64,000 bases of DNA, taken from contig CM074765.1 of NCBI GenBank assembly GCA_037355855.1, forward strand, positions 2,604,001 through 2,668,000, written 5' to 3'. Positions within the stretch are counted from its first letter, which is position 1. Each line of letters begins with the position of its first letter. A model generated the notes under the pieces. The model made no database searches. It saw only the letters and a list, made by a program, of their open reading frames with translations, and was not told the origin of the DNA. Shown in pieces: positions 10,247 through 18,928 of the stretch. Origin of the DNA: Pseudo-nitzschia pungens (taxonomy: Eukaryota > Bacillariophyta > Bacillariophyceae > Bacillariales > Bacillariaceae). The position numbers and the translations under genes were made by a program.

Positions 10247-11148
10247 TTATTTTCCATCGAGAGCGCGCTCCTCTGCTTCAGATGCTTCCTTCAATTTCGT
10301 TTGTACGCGCTCCATCGCTTGTTTGATTTTATCCAGTTCATCTTTGGCCCCACGATGTCCCTTTTCACTCGCACGGGTCAATACCAATACTGCATCATCC
10401 ACATTTTTTTCTGCTAAATATTCCAGGCCCATATTGGCCAAAATGTCAGCGTTTTCGGGGTCCAACCGCATTGCTTTTTCCATCAACGGTTTGGACTCTT
10501 CGAACGCTTCATGATGTCGCAGGACACTTGCCAAACCCATCATCGACAAGGCATGATCCGAACGTAGGGTCAAAGCTTTTCGGAAGTATGCTTCTGCCAA
10601 CACCCAACGTTGTAAATTTAGCAATGTATTTGCATAATTGTACACCGTTTCAAAATGAGTTTCATCATGTTCATGACCACGTTTGTACCACTCCAAAGCC
10701 TCATTCATTTTCGACTGACGTTTCTTCATATTCGCAATATTGTTCGACGTCAAAGCAGCGTATTTGTTCAATTGAGTGTTATTTGCTTGCATCAACAAGT
10801 CATAGGCTGATTCATAGGCAGCACATGCTTCATCGTAGCGGTGATTCATGTAGTATTTGTCGCCGTGAACTTTGTATTCGTAAGCATCTGGTGCAGAATC
10901 ATCAAATATAGGCTCATTTGTTTACGTGTCTACTACGTACCTTTGGGCCAGGCAATGTCGCTGTTGACAACGTCTCCTTCAGACACTTGAGCCAAGAACA
11001 CCGCACCCACAACAATCAGAGTTGAAATAATGATTGCCAACCAGTTTTGAAGCTTCTTTTTGTGCTGTTTTTTCCTCGGGCGTAGTTTTGGTGGGGACGT
11101 AGCAGCAGCTGCTGCAGGAATGTTGTGCTGTAGTTTCAATGTCTTCAT
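10247..11148 (-). CDS. Membrane-anchored TPR-repeat protein (two exons)
   Basis: Exon 1 (11148-10941) encodes a short N-terminus with a basic patch (RPRKKQHKKKLQNW) and one hydrophobic segment (LAIIISTLIVVGAVFLA), most likely a signal anchor. A 53-bp intron (10940-10888, GTACGT...ACCAG) joins CCC AAA G to AT GCT TAC in frame, so the protein continues ...WPKDAYEYKVHGDKYYMN. Exon 2 runs to the TAA at 10247. It holds about four TPR-like helix pairs (NHRYDEACAAYESAYDLL; MNEALEWYKRGHEHD; WVLAEAYFRKALTL; AFEESKPLMEKAMRLDPENA) and an acidic/basic C-terminus. TPR domains are protein-interaction scaffolds. I cannot name the orthologue. The first 170 bp overlap the reading frame of the upstream CNOT10-like gene in another frame. 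Start and splice choice are inferred. Confidence 0.72.
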
Positions 11149-12778
11149 GCTTTAGCTCGATCGTTTGTGTGGTGGCGTTTTTCGAAAAAGTGAGCTCCGA
11201 CGACGTCGTGGTTGGAGACAAATATTCCAGGGCTTCATGCATCTTGGACTGCATCAACATAGCTTCAGCGCAATACGTTTGCGCTAAATATCGATTCGCT
11301 TCAGTACAGTTAGGCATTGCAATCAATTCTTTGGCCACGGACATGGCCAGCAAGGGTTCATTCAAGCACAAATATGAATAAGCTAAATGGGCTAAGGCAC
11401 TCTGACTCATCGCACTATATCGCGATGGATGGGGAGTCACTGAAGCGGGAATGGTGCTGCCATCCGTCGTTGAAGCTGCCTTGTAAATGGGTGGTGTTGC
11501 CAGAGCATTGCGAAAGCATTGGGCTGCAAATGCATAGCTCAATTCACCCATTTCCACTTTCACTTGTGATCTACGCGCTGATTTCAACACAACTCGACGC
11601 TGCATGGCTGATCCGACAGTGCCACGAACAATCGAGCCTTGGGTATCCTGTGCTAGTTCTCGAATACAACATTCACCCATTCGATACCACACCCTCGGTT
11701 GCGCAAGGTATAATTTTGATGACCCTAAAAAACACTGAAAGGCCAGCTTGTATTTTTTCTGTCCCAGCAAGAGCATCCCATTGTTGTACAGCACTTCATG
11801 TTGTATCGCTGGACCGAGCAACGGTAAACGTGGTGGGGTCGATTTAGACGCGACTTGCAATGCACGCATAAAATACGACTGAGCTAATCCTGGTTTATGC
11901 ATTTGGTAATGGATGCATCCTAGATTGTTTAACAATAATGCTTCATTGATCCCATTTTGGTCCACCGGAATTGATGACAGGACTCGAATGGCTTTCGCAT
12001 AATTTTGCTTGGCGTATTCGATGTGTGCCGACAGCATAGTCCCCACGGAATTCGTGGAATCGAAGGTGGGAAAGAGGGCCGTATCTATAATCCGAACAAT
12101 CTCCTTTTGAAAAATGTCCGTCGACGTTTTCACATGCGTCTCGGCTTCTCCCACTTGATCTTCCACTAACGCCAATTTGGTCTTGTACAACTGCAATCGA
12201 AATCGAAAGTCACATCCATTCTCCGTCGATATCGTTGGCTTCTGGGCCTCATTGTCGCCTGAATTTGGTCGTGTTGAGAGCACTTCCGGCTTTTCCAAAT
12301 AATGTAGAATTGCATGCACTTTGCTCAAACTTTCGGCTCGATCACAAAACCCTCCTCCACGGCACGAATGGAACAAGACTTCTATATAAAGAAAGCATAT
12401 ATGCATTGCTATTTTATCCTCCAAAGGCTCGATGTTTCGCCACAAATACTCCAACAACTGCGCGGCTTGGAGGTACTGGCGGTGACGAAAATGAATCGTT
12501 GCAAGATTATACCGCAGGAAAGCCAATTCACGATCGAGCATTACCACAATTTTAGTCTTTTCCGTCTCTTCATGATGAGAGCACAATTCGCTCCACGTTT
12601 TCAACAACGCCAACAAACTACTTTGCCCATCCACCCACGTGAGCAGCGCTCGATTTTCTTCCACCCGAACATCCTTATCCCCAATGCTTGACAGCAGCTT
12701 CGATGCCCCTGCATAATCCCCGGCACTACAAAAGTTCAACATCTCATTTATATTCGTATACCGATCATTGACACCCAC
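10979..12778 (-). CDS. CNOT10: CNOT10-like TPR protein (CCR4-NOT subunit)
   Basis: This is a single long reading frame of about 590 codons. TPR-like features and conserved segments recall CCR4-NOT transcription complex subunit 10: LRYNLATIHFRHRQYLQAAQLLE, a central LLNNLGCIHYQ...AQSYFMRALQ unit near residue 285, YNNGMLLLGQKKYKLAFQCF, and RVWYRMGECCI. CNOT10 is a component of the cytoplasmic mRNA deadenylation complex. The frame begins after an in-frame TAG at about 12785 and its first codon is GTG (12778). The first ATG is at about codon 13 (ATGCTTAAC), so either that is the start or an upstream exon is missing. The last 57 codons run over exon 1 of the downstream TPR gene in another frame, and that tail may not be real. 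The name is from remembered family motifs. Confidence 0.62.
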   Translation of the reverse strand: MGVNDRYTNINEMLNFCSAGDYAGASKLLSSIGDKDVRVEENRALLTWVDGQSSLLALLKTWSELCSHHEETEKTKIVVMLDRELAFLRYNLATIHFRHRQYLQAAQLLEYLWRNIEPLEDKIAMHICFLYIEVLFHSCRGGGFCDRAESLSKVHAILHYLEKPEVLSTRPNSGDNEAQKPTISTENGCDFRFRLQLYKTKLALVEDQVGEAETHVKTSTDIFQKEIVRIIDTALFPTFDSTNSVGTMLSAHIEYAKQNYAKAIRVLSSIPVDQNGINEALLLNNLGCIHYQMHKPGLAQSYFMRALQVASKSTPPRLPLLGPAIQHEVLYNNGMLLLGQKKYKLAFQCFLGSSKLYLAQPRVWYRMGECCIRELAQDTQGSIVRGTVGSAMQRRVVLKSARRSQVKVEMGELSYAFAAQCFRNALATPPIYKAASTTDGSTIPASVTPHPSRYSAMSQSALAHLAYSYLCLNEPLLAMSVAKELIAMPNCTEANRYLAQTYCAEAMLMQSKMHEALEYLSPTTTSSELTFSKNATTQTIELKHEDIETTAQHSCSSCCYVPTKTTPEEKTAQKEASKLVGNHYFNSDCCGCGVLGSSV

Positions 12779-12828
12779 AGTTTCCTATAAACGGCGCTCT
12801 CGCAAGGAAGAAGAAGGGGCGACGGTAG

Positions 12829-15007
12829 GCTTGATTAATCGTGCGAATGCTCCTATTTTTGGAGTTGATGCAGATGGACTAGTTAATATTTGGTACGTTG
12901 TTACGGAGCAGCTTCATTCTTTAGCATAATTATGGCACAAGGAACGAGAAAGCGGCCAAGATCATGGAATATTCCCCTGATGAAGTCATGGGAAAGCAGC
13001 TTGTGAAGGAATTTATCACCAAGGAGTATCAAGACTCAGTCAGCTCGGTTTTGAATAAAGCTTTGGTCGGCTATGAGACGTCCAATTTTCACTTTCCTTT
13101 GCTGTCAAGGAGTGGATTGCGTGTCGAAGTACTCCTAAATGCCACTCCTCGGTACGATCTACGCGGAAATATCATCGGAGGTAAAGTTAGACGTTAAATT
13201 CAATTCACTCCCTAAGTACATCATAGTTGTTGGGATTGGGCAGGTTAGTTTGTCGAGCACGGCATATTATGTCGTACTCAATAGATTAGGATATTACCGA
13301 GCGAATCCAATCTGAACAAGAATTTACTCGTTCGTATTCAGCTTAGTTGACAAAAACAAAACCTGATCCCTCGTTCTAGGTTTGATTGATAGTGCCAATG
13401 CTCCAATCTTTGGAGTTGATGTTGATGGTCGAGTTAATATCTGGTAATTTTTAAGTTACCGATCGCATGTTCAAATCATAATCAGTGCAGGAATAAAAAG
13501 GCAGCAGAGATTATGCAATACACATCGGAAGATGTGACGGGGAAAGATTTAGTGAAAGACTTCATTACACCAGAATATCAAGATTCGGTACAGCGGGTTC
13601 TTCAACTAGCTTTGGAGGGAACTGAAACCTCTAATTTCGGTAATGCTGAATCTGTATGGGGGAGTTGAAGATTGATCATCGCATAGAATTTCCTTTAATT
13701 ACAAAATCTGGTCGACGTGTAGATATTCTGTTGAATGCAACAAGGCGTTGCGATGCTCGAGGAGTCGCAATTGGAGGTAACTAAAAGGGTCATATTATTA
13801 CATGTCAGATCAACGTCTATAGTTGTTGGTATTGGACAGGATATTACTGCTCGTATTCAAACAGAGCAAGAATATACGCGTTAGTGGACAGATTAATCTA
13901 TGAAAATGAGTACCGAAGAATCAGATAGGTCTTATAGATAGTGCAAACGCTCCAATCTTTGGTGTTGACAAAGACGGTCGAGTTAACATCTGGTAGGTCC
14001 TAAGTTTCACTGGAATGTAGTTTCACGCATCGCACAGGAACAAAAAAGCAGCCAAAATTACCGGGTACTCAGCGGAGGATGTCATGGGGAGGGATCTTGT
14101 GCAAGATTATATCACGGAAGATTATCAGAAATCGGTTGGCGCTGTATTATCCCAAGCATTGAGTGGCGTTGAGAGATCCAATTTCGAATTTCCTTTGATA
14201 ACGAAAGACGATCTACGTATTGAGGTGTTGCTCAACGCAACGCCGAGATACGATTTTCTTGGAAATGTGATCGGAGGTTGGAATAACAACCGTCATACCC
14301 GAGATACCCACGTTTAATGTGTGATTAGTTGTGGGAATTGGACAACACATTACAGAAATTCTCCAAACTGAGCAAGAGTACTCTCGTATTATTGAGAAAG
14401 CTAACGCTCCCATTTTTGGTGTAGATAAACACGGTGCGATCAATATCTGGTTGGTTTGATTGTAAAATTAGCAGGCAGGTTTCTGAGACAAAGGATAGGA
14501 ATGCCAAAGTGGCTGATGTCATGCAATACCCTGCTGACGTCGTTATGGGGAAAAATCTTGTTGAGGATTACATCACCCCAGAATATCGATCCTCGGTCAA
14601 GGATGTACTCCTACGTGCGTTATCCGGAGACGAGACGTCAAACTACGAAGTACCGCTTATTACGAAAGATGGTCGTCGATTAGAAGTGTTACTCAACGCT
14701 ACGCCTCGATATGACTATCGTGATGATTTTTGAAAGACATGTTCAAACTGAAGGTGCAGCCCATGCGCATCTTCACCCCAACAACCCCAACAACCCCAAC
14801 AACCCCAAAAATGTGATTCAAGATTTGGAAGAGCAGAAGATGCTGCAAGATAGCATGATTTTGGAAGAAGTCAAAGAAAGAAGTTCGTACACAAAATCGG
14901 AAGTCCGCACCAGATGCGGTACGTTTGAAGCACAGGATCCCTCATTCACGCCGAGAAGCATCGGATCTAATGCCTCTATGAAATCGCGGAGTCGGATAGC
15001 GCCCTAG
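12829..15007 (+). pseudogene. Tandem-PAS sensor gene, probably truncated
   Basis: Four PAS domains in tandem are encoded by at least 12 short exons separated by 24-50-bp introns. Each repeat reads ANAPIFGVD..G.VNIWN.KAA..., then a D(Y/F)IT region, F/Y-x-(F/V)-PL(L/I), and LLNAT.R.D..G, ending in VGIGQ(D/H)IT. Exons inferred from GT-AG and frame: 12829-12892, 12942-13180, 13227-13243, 13290-13329, 13380-13443, 13491-13639, 13687-13776, 13823-13879, 13929-13992, 14038-14276, 14329-14449, 14499-about 14715. The first exon begins at an acceptor with no room for its upstream exon before the CNOT10-like gene. After repeat 4 the frame ends in DDF-stop. Another frame (14711-15007) supplies a tail with PNN repeats, not the kinase domain expected in a PAS sensor. 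PAS domains sense light, redox or ligands. This is probably a gene fragment. Confidence 0.7.
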
Positions 15008-15012
15008 AATCG

Positions 15013-15217
15013 CATTGCACCCCCCTGCAAATGGGGGAAAACCGTTATTTTTTGTACCAGGGCTACGGAGGCCTACACAAAATTGCACCCCCCTGCAAAA
15101 AGAGCAAAAACGCTGGTTTTGGGGTTATTTTTTGTACCAGAGCTACGGAGGCCTACACAAATTGCACCCCCCTGCAAAAAGAGCAAAAACCGTTATTTTT
15201 TGTACCAGAGCTAACGG
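15013..15217 (+). repeat. Short tandem repeat, three units of about 67-79 bp
   Basis: Three units start ATTGCACCCCCCTGCAAA (near 15016, 15082 and 15161), run through GTTATTTTTTGTACCAG and end CTACGGAGGCCTACACAAA. The second unit has a small internal expansion (GGTTTTGGG). The array directly follows the end of the PAS gene. No coding sense. Confidence 0.85.
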
Positions 15218-15756
15218 ATCGGCTTCCACTATCGGAGTTCGTTAAGTAAGACCACTTCAACTTGGATTTGGTATTTTCGATTTAATGTTCGATTGGAAGA
15301 TTGATTTAGGATTGGTGGATTTTGCTGGGCACTTTTATTTTGGTTGAAGAAGGTAGTTTGCCATGACTCTTCCGTCCGTCCGTTGTCACCCTCCTCGTCC
15401 ATCTTGTGGACGCAGGCAAGAGGTATTCGAGGTGGACAGGAAAAGGACTGAGAAAAGTTCTGGGAGGAATATGGTAAATATGGAAGAAAGAGGAGTCCGT
15501 TGGGGTGAGGGTTAGGGTTGGGGTTGGGGTTAGGGTTGGGGTTAGGGTTGCATCTCGATATTTCTGTCGCGTCTCGATATTTCAAGAGCGCCTCAATACT
15601 TGTAGACAATCTTGATATTTGAAGACCATATTTACACTTCTAGACGTTAGACCATATTACATATTATCACAATAGATGTTTATAGAGCATGTCAATATTT
15701 CTAGACTATCTTGAGTGTCACTGTCTCTTATTTCACAAGCAGCACTCGATGTTCGT
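15218..15756. other. Intergenic, with telomere-like array
   Basis: This lies between the short tandem repeat and the 3' end of the kinase-like gene. It contains the telomere-like array listed separately (15501-15550) and several loosely repeated GATATTTC words (15555-15690). No gene was seen. A minus-strand reading frame here (15229-15609) is only the poly-(NP) translation of the telomere-like repeat. Confidence 0.6.
15501..15550 (+). repeat. Interstitial telomere-like repeat (TTAGGG/TTGGGG)
   Basis: About 50 bp consist of GGGTTA and GGGGTT units, with TTAGGG and TTGGGG variants mixed, on the plus strand. TTAGGG is the telomeric unit reported for several diatoms. The array is internal, flanked by the PAS fragment and the kinase-like gene. 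Confidence 0.85.
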
Positions 15757-17118
15757 TCATTGCATTTCATTCAATGGACACGTTTTGCAAATCTCAATAA
15801 TGTCACACATTACATCGAGGTTGATATTCTCGTGCAAGTCTTGGCGCCAGGCCTCCGTCGATCCCATCTCGCGGACTTGATGAACCACGACTTCCAGATC
15901 GTTGCGATCCAGCTTGGCCACGCGTTGGACCCCCTCTTTCACACCGGCCAGGAGCGCTTCGTTTGTCCCGGGCAGTAGCTCCGTGTGACGTCCCAAAAAC
16001 GCCATTGTCACTTCCAAGGCACTCTCCAGATGTTCCGTGGAGGAAAGCGTATCGGCAATGGCTGAAAGGTACTCCTCGCGGAGCTTCTCATTGCGAGGGT
16101 GGGTACAGACCTGGTCAATGGCCAGCACTGGGGAATCATCATCGTCCTTCTTTGCAGCATCGATCGGAAACAAGAAATTGTGGGCATTTCCTGGACGATC
16201 CCAAACGGTTTTCAGTGGAAGCCTGTCTCCATTGGCAAGAATCATATCAAAGGGAATCAGCACCCCCAGTTCGAATGCCATGTCGATACGAATCGTTTGG
16301 TTGCGTTCGGCAAGCTGATCGAGTGTCACACGGTGTGTTCCAGCCTCCATCAAGAGCAGTTGCTTGGATTGTTGCAGGTACCCCAACGTGTTGGTTTGCC
16401 AATACACATCGTTCACCAGCAAGTCAACGATGGACTGTTCGATGGTTTCTCTCTCGGGAGACTGCTCCACAACACGAATTCGCGGGCAACGAATCCCCAG
16501 TGTTTCGCCAATCAAACCCGAAAATACTTCTTGGGCACCGTGGTTCCCGGCTTTGAGAATCACGACTTGGCGACTACCAGTGTCATCACTGGTAAGCTCC
16601 GCAACGACGACTCCTCTCTTGGCGCCAATGATCGAATTCACACAAGAGACCCGTGTCAGTTCCTCTCGCCACGGCAATGGGGACCCGAGATCCGCGGGGG
16701 TTGCGAGGTCTCCGTGGAGTAGCACCGAAAGATCTGCGTGCTCGGGCCCGAGTCCGATTTGCACTTTTGCCCACTTTTTCTTCGTCTTTTTCGTCGTCGT
16801 GTTCCCGTTCGTCTCCGTGCCATCCGCTTTCGTAGCGAGGTTGGATCGCGTCTTCCACAGGAGACTGAGACTCACTTTGACGTTGGCTTCTTCCTCTTGC
16901 TCCTCCTCTAGGTTGCTGGGTGCTGTTCGGGGAGGGTTGACCCGATCTTGCAAAGCGAGTGCTTCAAATACATGGGAGGGAACCTTTTGTCGGAATACAA
17001 GTTTTTGGGAGAGAGACTTTCGAAGCTCGGTTTGTTCATCGTTTCGTTTTTCTTTTTCCAACTCTTTGTTCTTCAATCGATCCAGCGGACCACGCGAAGA
17101 CTCTTCACGAGATGTCAT
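15757..17118 (-). CDS. Actin-fragmin-kinase-like atypical protein kinase
   Basis: This is a single-exon gene. I place the start at the ATG at 17118 (MTSREESSRG). A further in-frame ATG at 17139 lies inside a MITE and would add seven residues. The N-terminal 100 residues are charged and probably disordered. The C-terminal 300 carry the pattern of the actin-fragmin kinase catalytic domain: VVILKAGNHGAQEVFSG (ATP-site lysine region), LLLMEAGTHRVTL (hinge), GVLIPFDMILANGDRLPL (catalytic loop, N-x-DR) and a metal-binding LAIDQ after GNAHNFLFPID. This family phosphorylates actin in the actin-fragmin complex in slime moulds; the substrate in this organism is unknown. Unusually, only the 3-bp target duplication separates the ATG from the MITE. 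Function is inferred from motifs. Confidence 0.66.
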   Translation of the reverse strand: MTSREESSRGPLDRLKNKELEKEKRNDEQTELRKSLSQKLVFRQKVPSHVFEALALQDRVNPPRTAPSNLEEEQEEEANVKVSLSLLWKTRSNLATKADGTETNGNTTTKKTKKKWAKVQIGLGPEHADLSVLLHGDLATPADLGSPLPWREELTRVSCVNSIIGAKRGVVVAELTSDDTGSRQVVILKAGNHGAQEVFSGLIGETLGIRCPRIRVVEQSPERETIEQSIVDLLVNDVYWQTNTLGYLQQSKQLLLMEAGTHRVTLDQLAERNQTIRIDMAFELGVLIPFDMILANGDRLPLKTVWDRPGNAHNFLFPIDAAKKDDDDSPVLAIDQVCTHPRNEKLREEYLSAIADTLSSTEHLESALEVTMAFLGRHTELLPGTNEALLAGVKEGVQRVAKLDRNDLEVVVHQVREMGSTEAWRQDLHENINLDVMCDIIEICKTCPLNEMQ

Positions 17119-17121
17119 AGT

Positions 17122-17899
17122 GAGTCTGCGGGAAATCATATTTTTCTACAGTTCGTCCTCCAAAAAACATGTGTTGAGGGAATCGAAACTACATTTAAGG
17201 GAAAAAAATGAAGAAATCGCAGAAGCAAAAAAAATAAATTCCCGATTGTAAAAATTTTCCTTCAAGAATTACCGTTTCTCCCTAAAAATCAAAAACTCCT
17301 GCAGCTGAGGGAAAAAAAATAAATTCCCGCAGCCACCAATTTTTTTTTTGTTCAAAATTGGTGGCTGCGGGAATTTATTTTTTTTCCCTCAGGCTGAGGG
17401 AAGTTTTTTGCTTCTGTGGGAGCGTTTTTTGCTTCTGCGGGAACGTTCTGAAGGCTAAGGGAATGTTTTTAATGCTGCGAGCGATTCGTAGGAACAAGCT
17501 CGCCAAAACTCCGCTACTCCATTTTTTTTAGTTTGATCCAGTGTATTTAAGCTTGATCCAGTGTATTTAAGCTTGCTCCGATTTTTTATATGCTGGTCCA
17601 GTTTTTTGGGCACTTTCCCGCAGCCTGCGGGAATTTTTTTTTTTTCCCGCAGACACCAAATTTTTTTTTGTTCAAAATTGGTGTCTGCGGGAATTTTTTT
17701 CGTTTCCCTCAGCTGCGGGAGCGTTTTTTGCTTCTGCGGGAGCGTTTTTGGATTCTGCGGGAGCGTTTTTGGATTCTGCGGGAATTTTTCTGCTTCTGCG
17801 GGAATTTCTTCATTTTTTCCCCTTAAATGTAGTTTCGATTCCCTCAACACATGTTTTTTGGAGGACGAACTGTAGAAAAATATGATTTCCCGCAGACTC
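17122..17899. mobile_element. MITE with long TIRs, Harbinger-like (AGT duplication)
   Basis: The ends are inverted repeats of nearly 100 bp starting GAGTCTGCGGGAAATCATA. The flanks show a 3-bp AGT duplication (17119-17121 and 17900-17902). The interior contains further palindromes, for example 17322-17395 and 17625-17695, in which (G)AATT-poly(A/T) and CCCGCAG...CTGCGGG arms surround a CCACCAATTTT-type stem. No coding sequence was found. The element sits directly upstream of the kinase-like gene, so it supplies that gene's immediate 5' region. Confidence 0.82.
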
Positions 17900-17959
17900 A
17901 GTGTAGAAACGTTTGGATGAGAGAAAGGTCTTTCGGGATGATAGTGATCACAGTGAGTA

Positions 17960-18464
17960 CTACGTAATTCTTATCAGCTGTCCCCTCCACGACTTTAATG
18001 TCCTTTACTCGCAAGTTTAGGGCATTTTGACCTTCACCTGGTGGTACATTTTTCTACTGGAGTCTACGACACGACTCGGTCATTTCCCAGAAAGAAATTC
18101 TGGTACTAATTTTCTACACAAATTCATGTAAAAATTAGGCTACAACTCCTCCTGACCATGGTGATTGAATTGGAAGCAGTTGGAATAGACTTGAAGCCAT
18201 ACCACCTATGTCCATCCAACCCTTGTGCCCAGAGTTGGTTTATCTGGTGTTATCAAGTCAAGATTGGTTGAGTAGGAGCCAAAATGTAATTTCGAACAAA
18301 ATCATGTAGAATTAGTACTGGAGAGATTTCTCAACGAGTTGCCTAGGAGCTGCTCTGTAGAGCCCTGTAGAAAAATCTACCACCAGACGAAGGTCAAAAT
18401 GCCCTAAACTTGCGAGTAAAGGACATTAAAGTCGTGGAGGGGACAGCTGATAAGAATTACGTAG
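17960..18464. mobile_element. Tc1/mariner-like MITE, 505 bp
   Basis: Terminal inverted repeats of about 80 bp start CTACGTAATTCTTATCAG and include GCTGTCCCCTCCACGAC. TA dinucleotides flank both ends (17958-17959, 18465-18466), as expected for Tc1/mariner insertion. No coding sequence. A 91-bp relative with the same terminal motif lies at 47676-47766. Confidence 0.82.
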
Positions 18465-18466
18465 TA

Positions 18467-18660
18467 TGGATTTCTCGGGAGCAGAGATATAGGAGTCGAG
18501 GAACGTTGCCAAAGCAGGATGTGAAAGAGTTCCAGTATTCTCGACTGTGGAAGAGTTCAAATCAAATCGTGAACGACGACTGCTCGAATAACGGTTCTAG
18601 TTGTAGTTCTGGCCAGCGCGGCGATGGAAAAAACGGCCAACGAACTCCTGGAGGGACTAC
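18467..18660. other. Unassigned spacer before copia B
   Basis: This is unique sequence between the MITE and the first recognisable gag codons of copia B. A forward frame is open through it and joins gag, but its translation does not resemble copia A gag. The exact 5' truncation point of copy B is therefore uncertain. Confidence 0.5.
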
Positions 18661-18928
18661 TCCGAGAAGAAGTATACTGACATACACCGGTACAATTGAA
18701 GCCAGCAAGAACTATCCCCCCTCCGTCTACAGGACCTTCTCCACTGAACAACGGGAGCAACTAAAACAGCTCCATTGAAAGAAGGCCCAGGCCCGCAGCG
18801 TCCAAGCCGCAGAGACTAAACCAGCTCCGTCGCAGGCAAGTGGCGCGGGCAACAATTTTGGCGCAAAAGGGAGAAAAAAGGGCAAAAATGGCAAAGGCAA
18901 GGGCAATGGCAATCCCCAGAAGGATTGA
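18661..18928 (+). pseudogene. Copia B gag, C-terminal remnant
   Basis: Only the last part of gag remains: YTGTIEAS-KNYPPSVYRTF, QARSVQAAETK and the basic tail GAKGRKKGKNGKGKG, parallel to the end of copia A gag. A UGA at 18776-18778 replaces an arginine codon of copy A. The natural gag stop UGA is at 18926-18928 and, as in copy A, is in frame with protease and followed by CTCCCC...CGGGG, which can pair. Confidence 0.82.

Noticed and set aside
15229..15609. Minus-strand frame with NPNPNP repeats
   Set aside because: Translation of the telomere-like GGGTTA/GGGGTT array.
16364..17251. 295-codon plus-strand frame opposite the kinase-like gene
   Set aside because: Serine-rich antisense shadow of the minus-strand gene; it runs on into the MITE.
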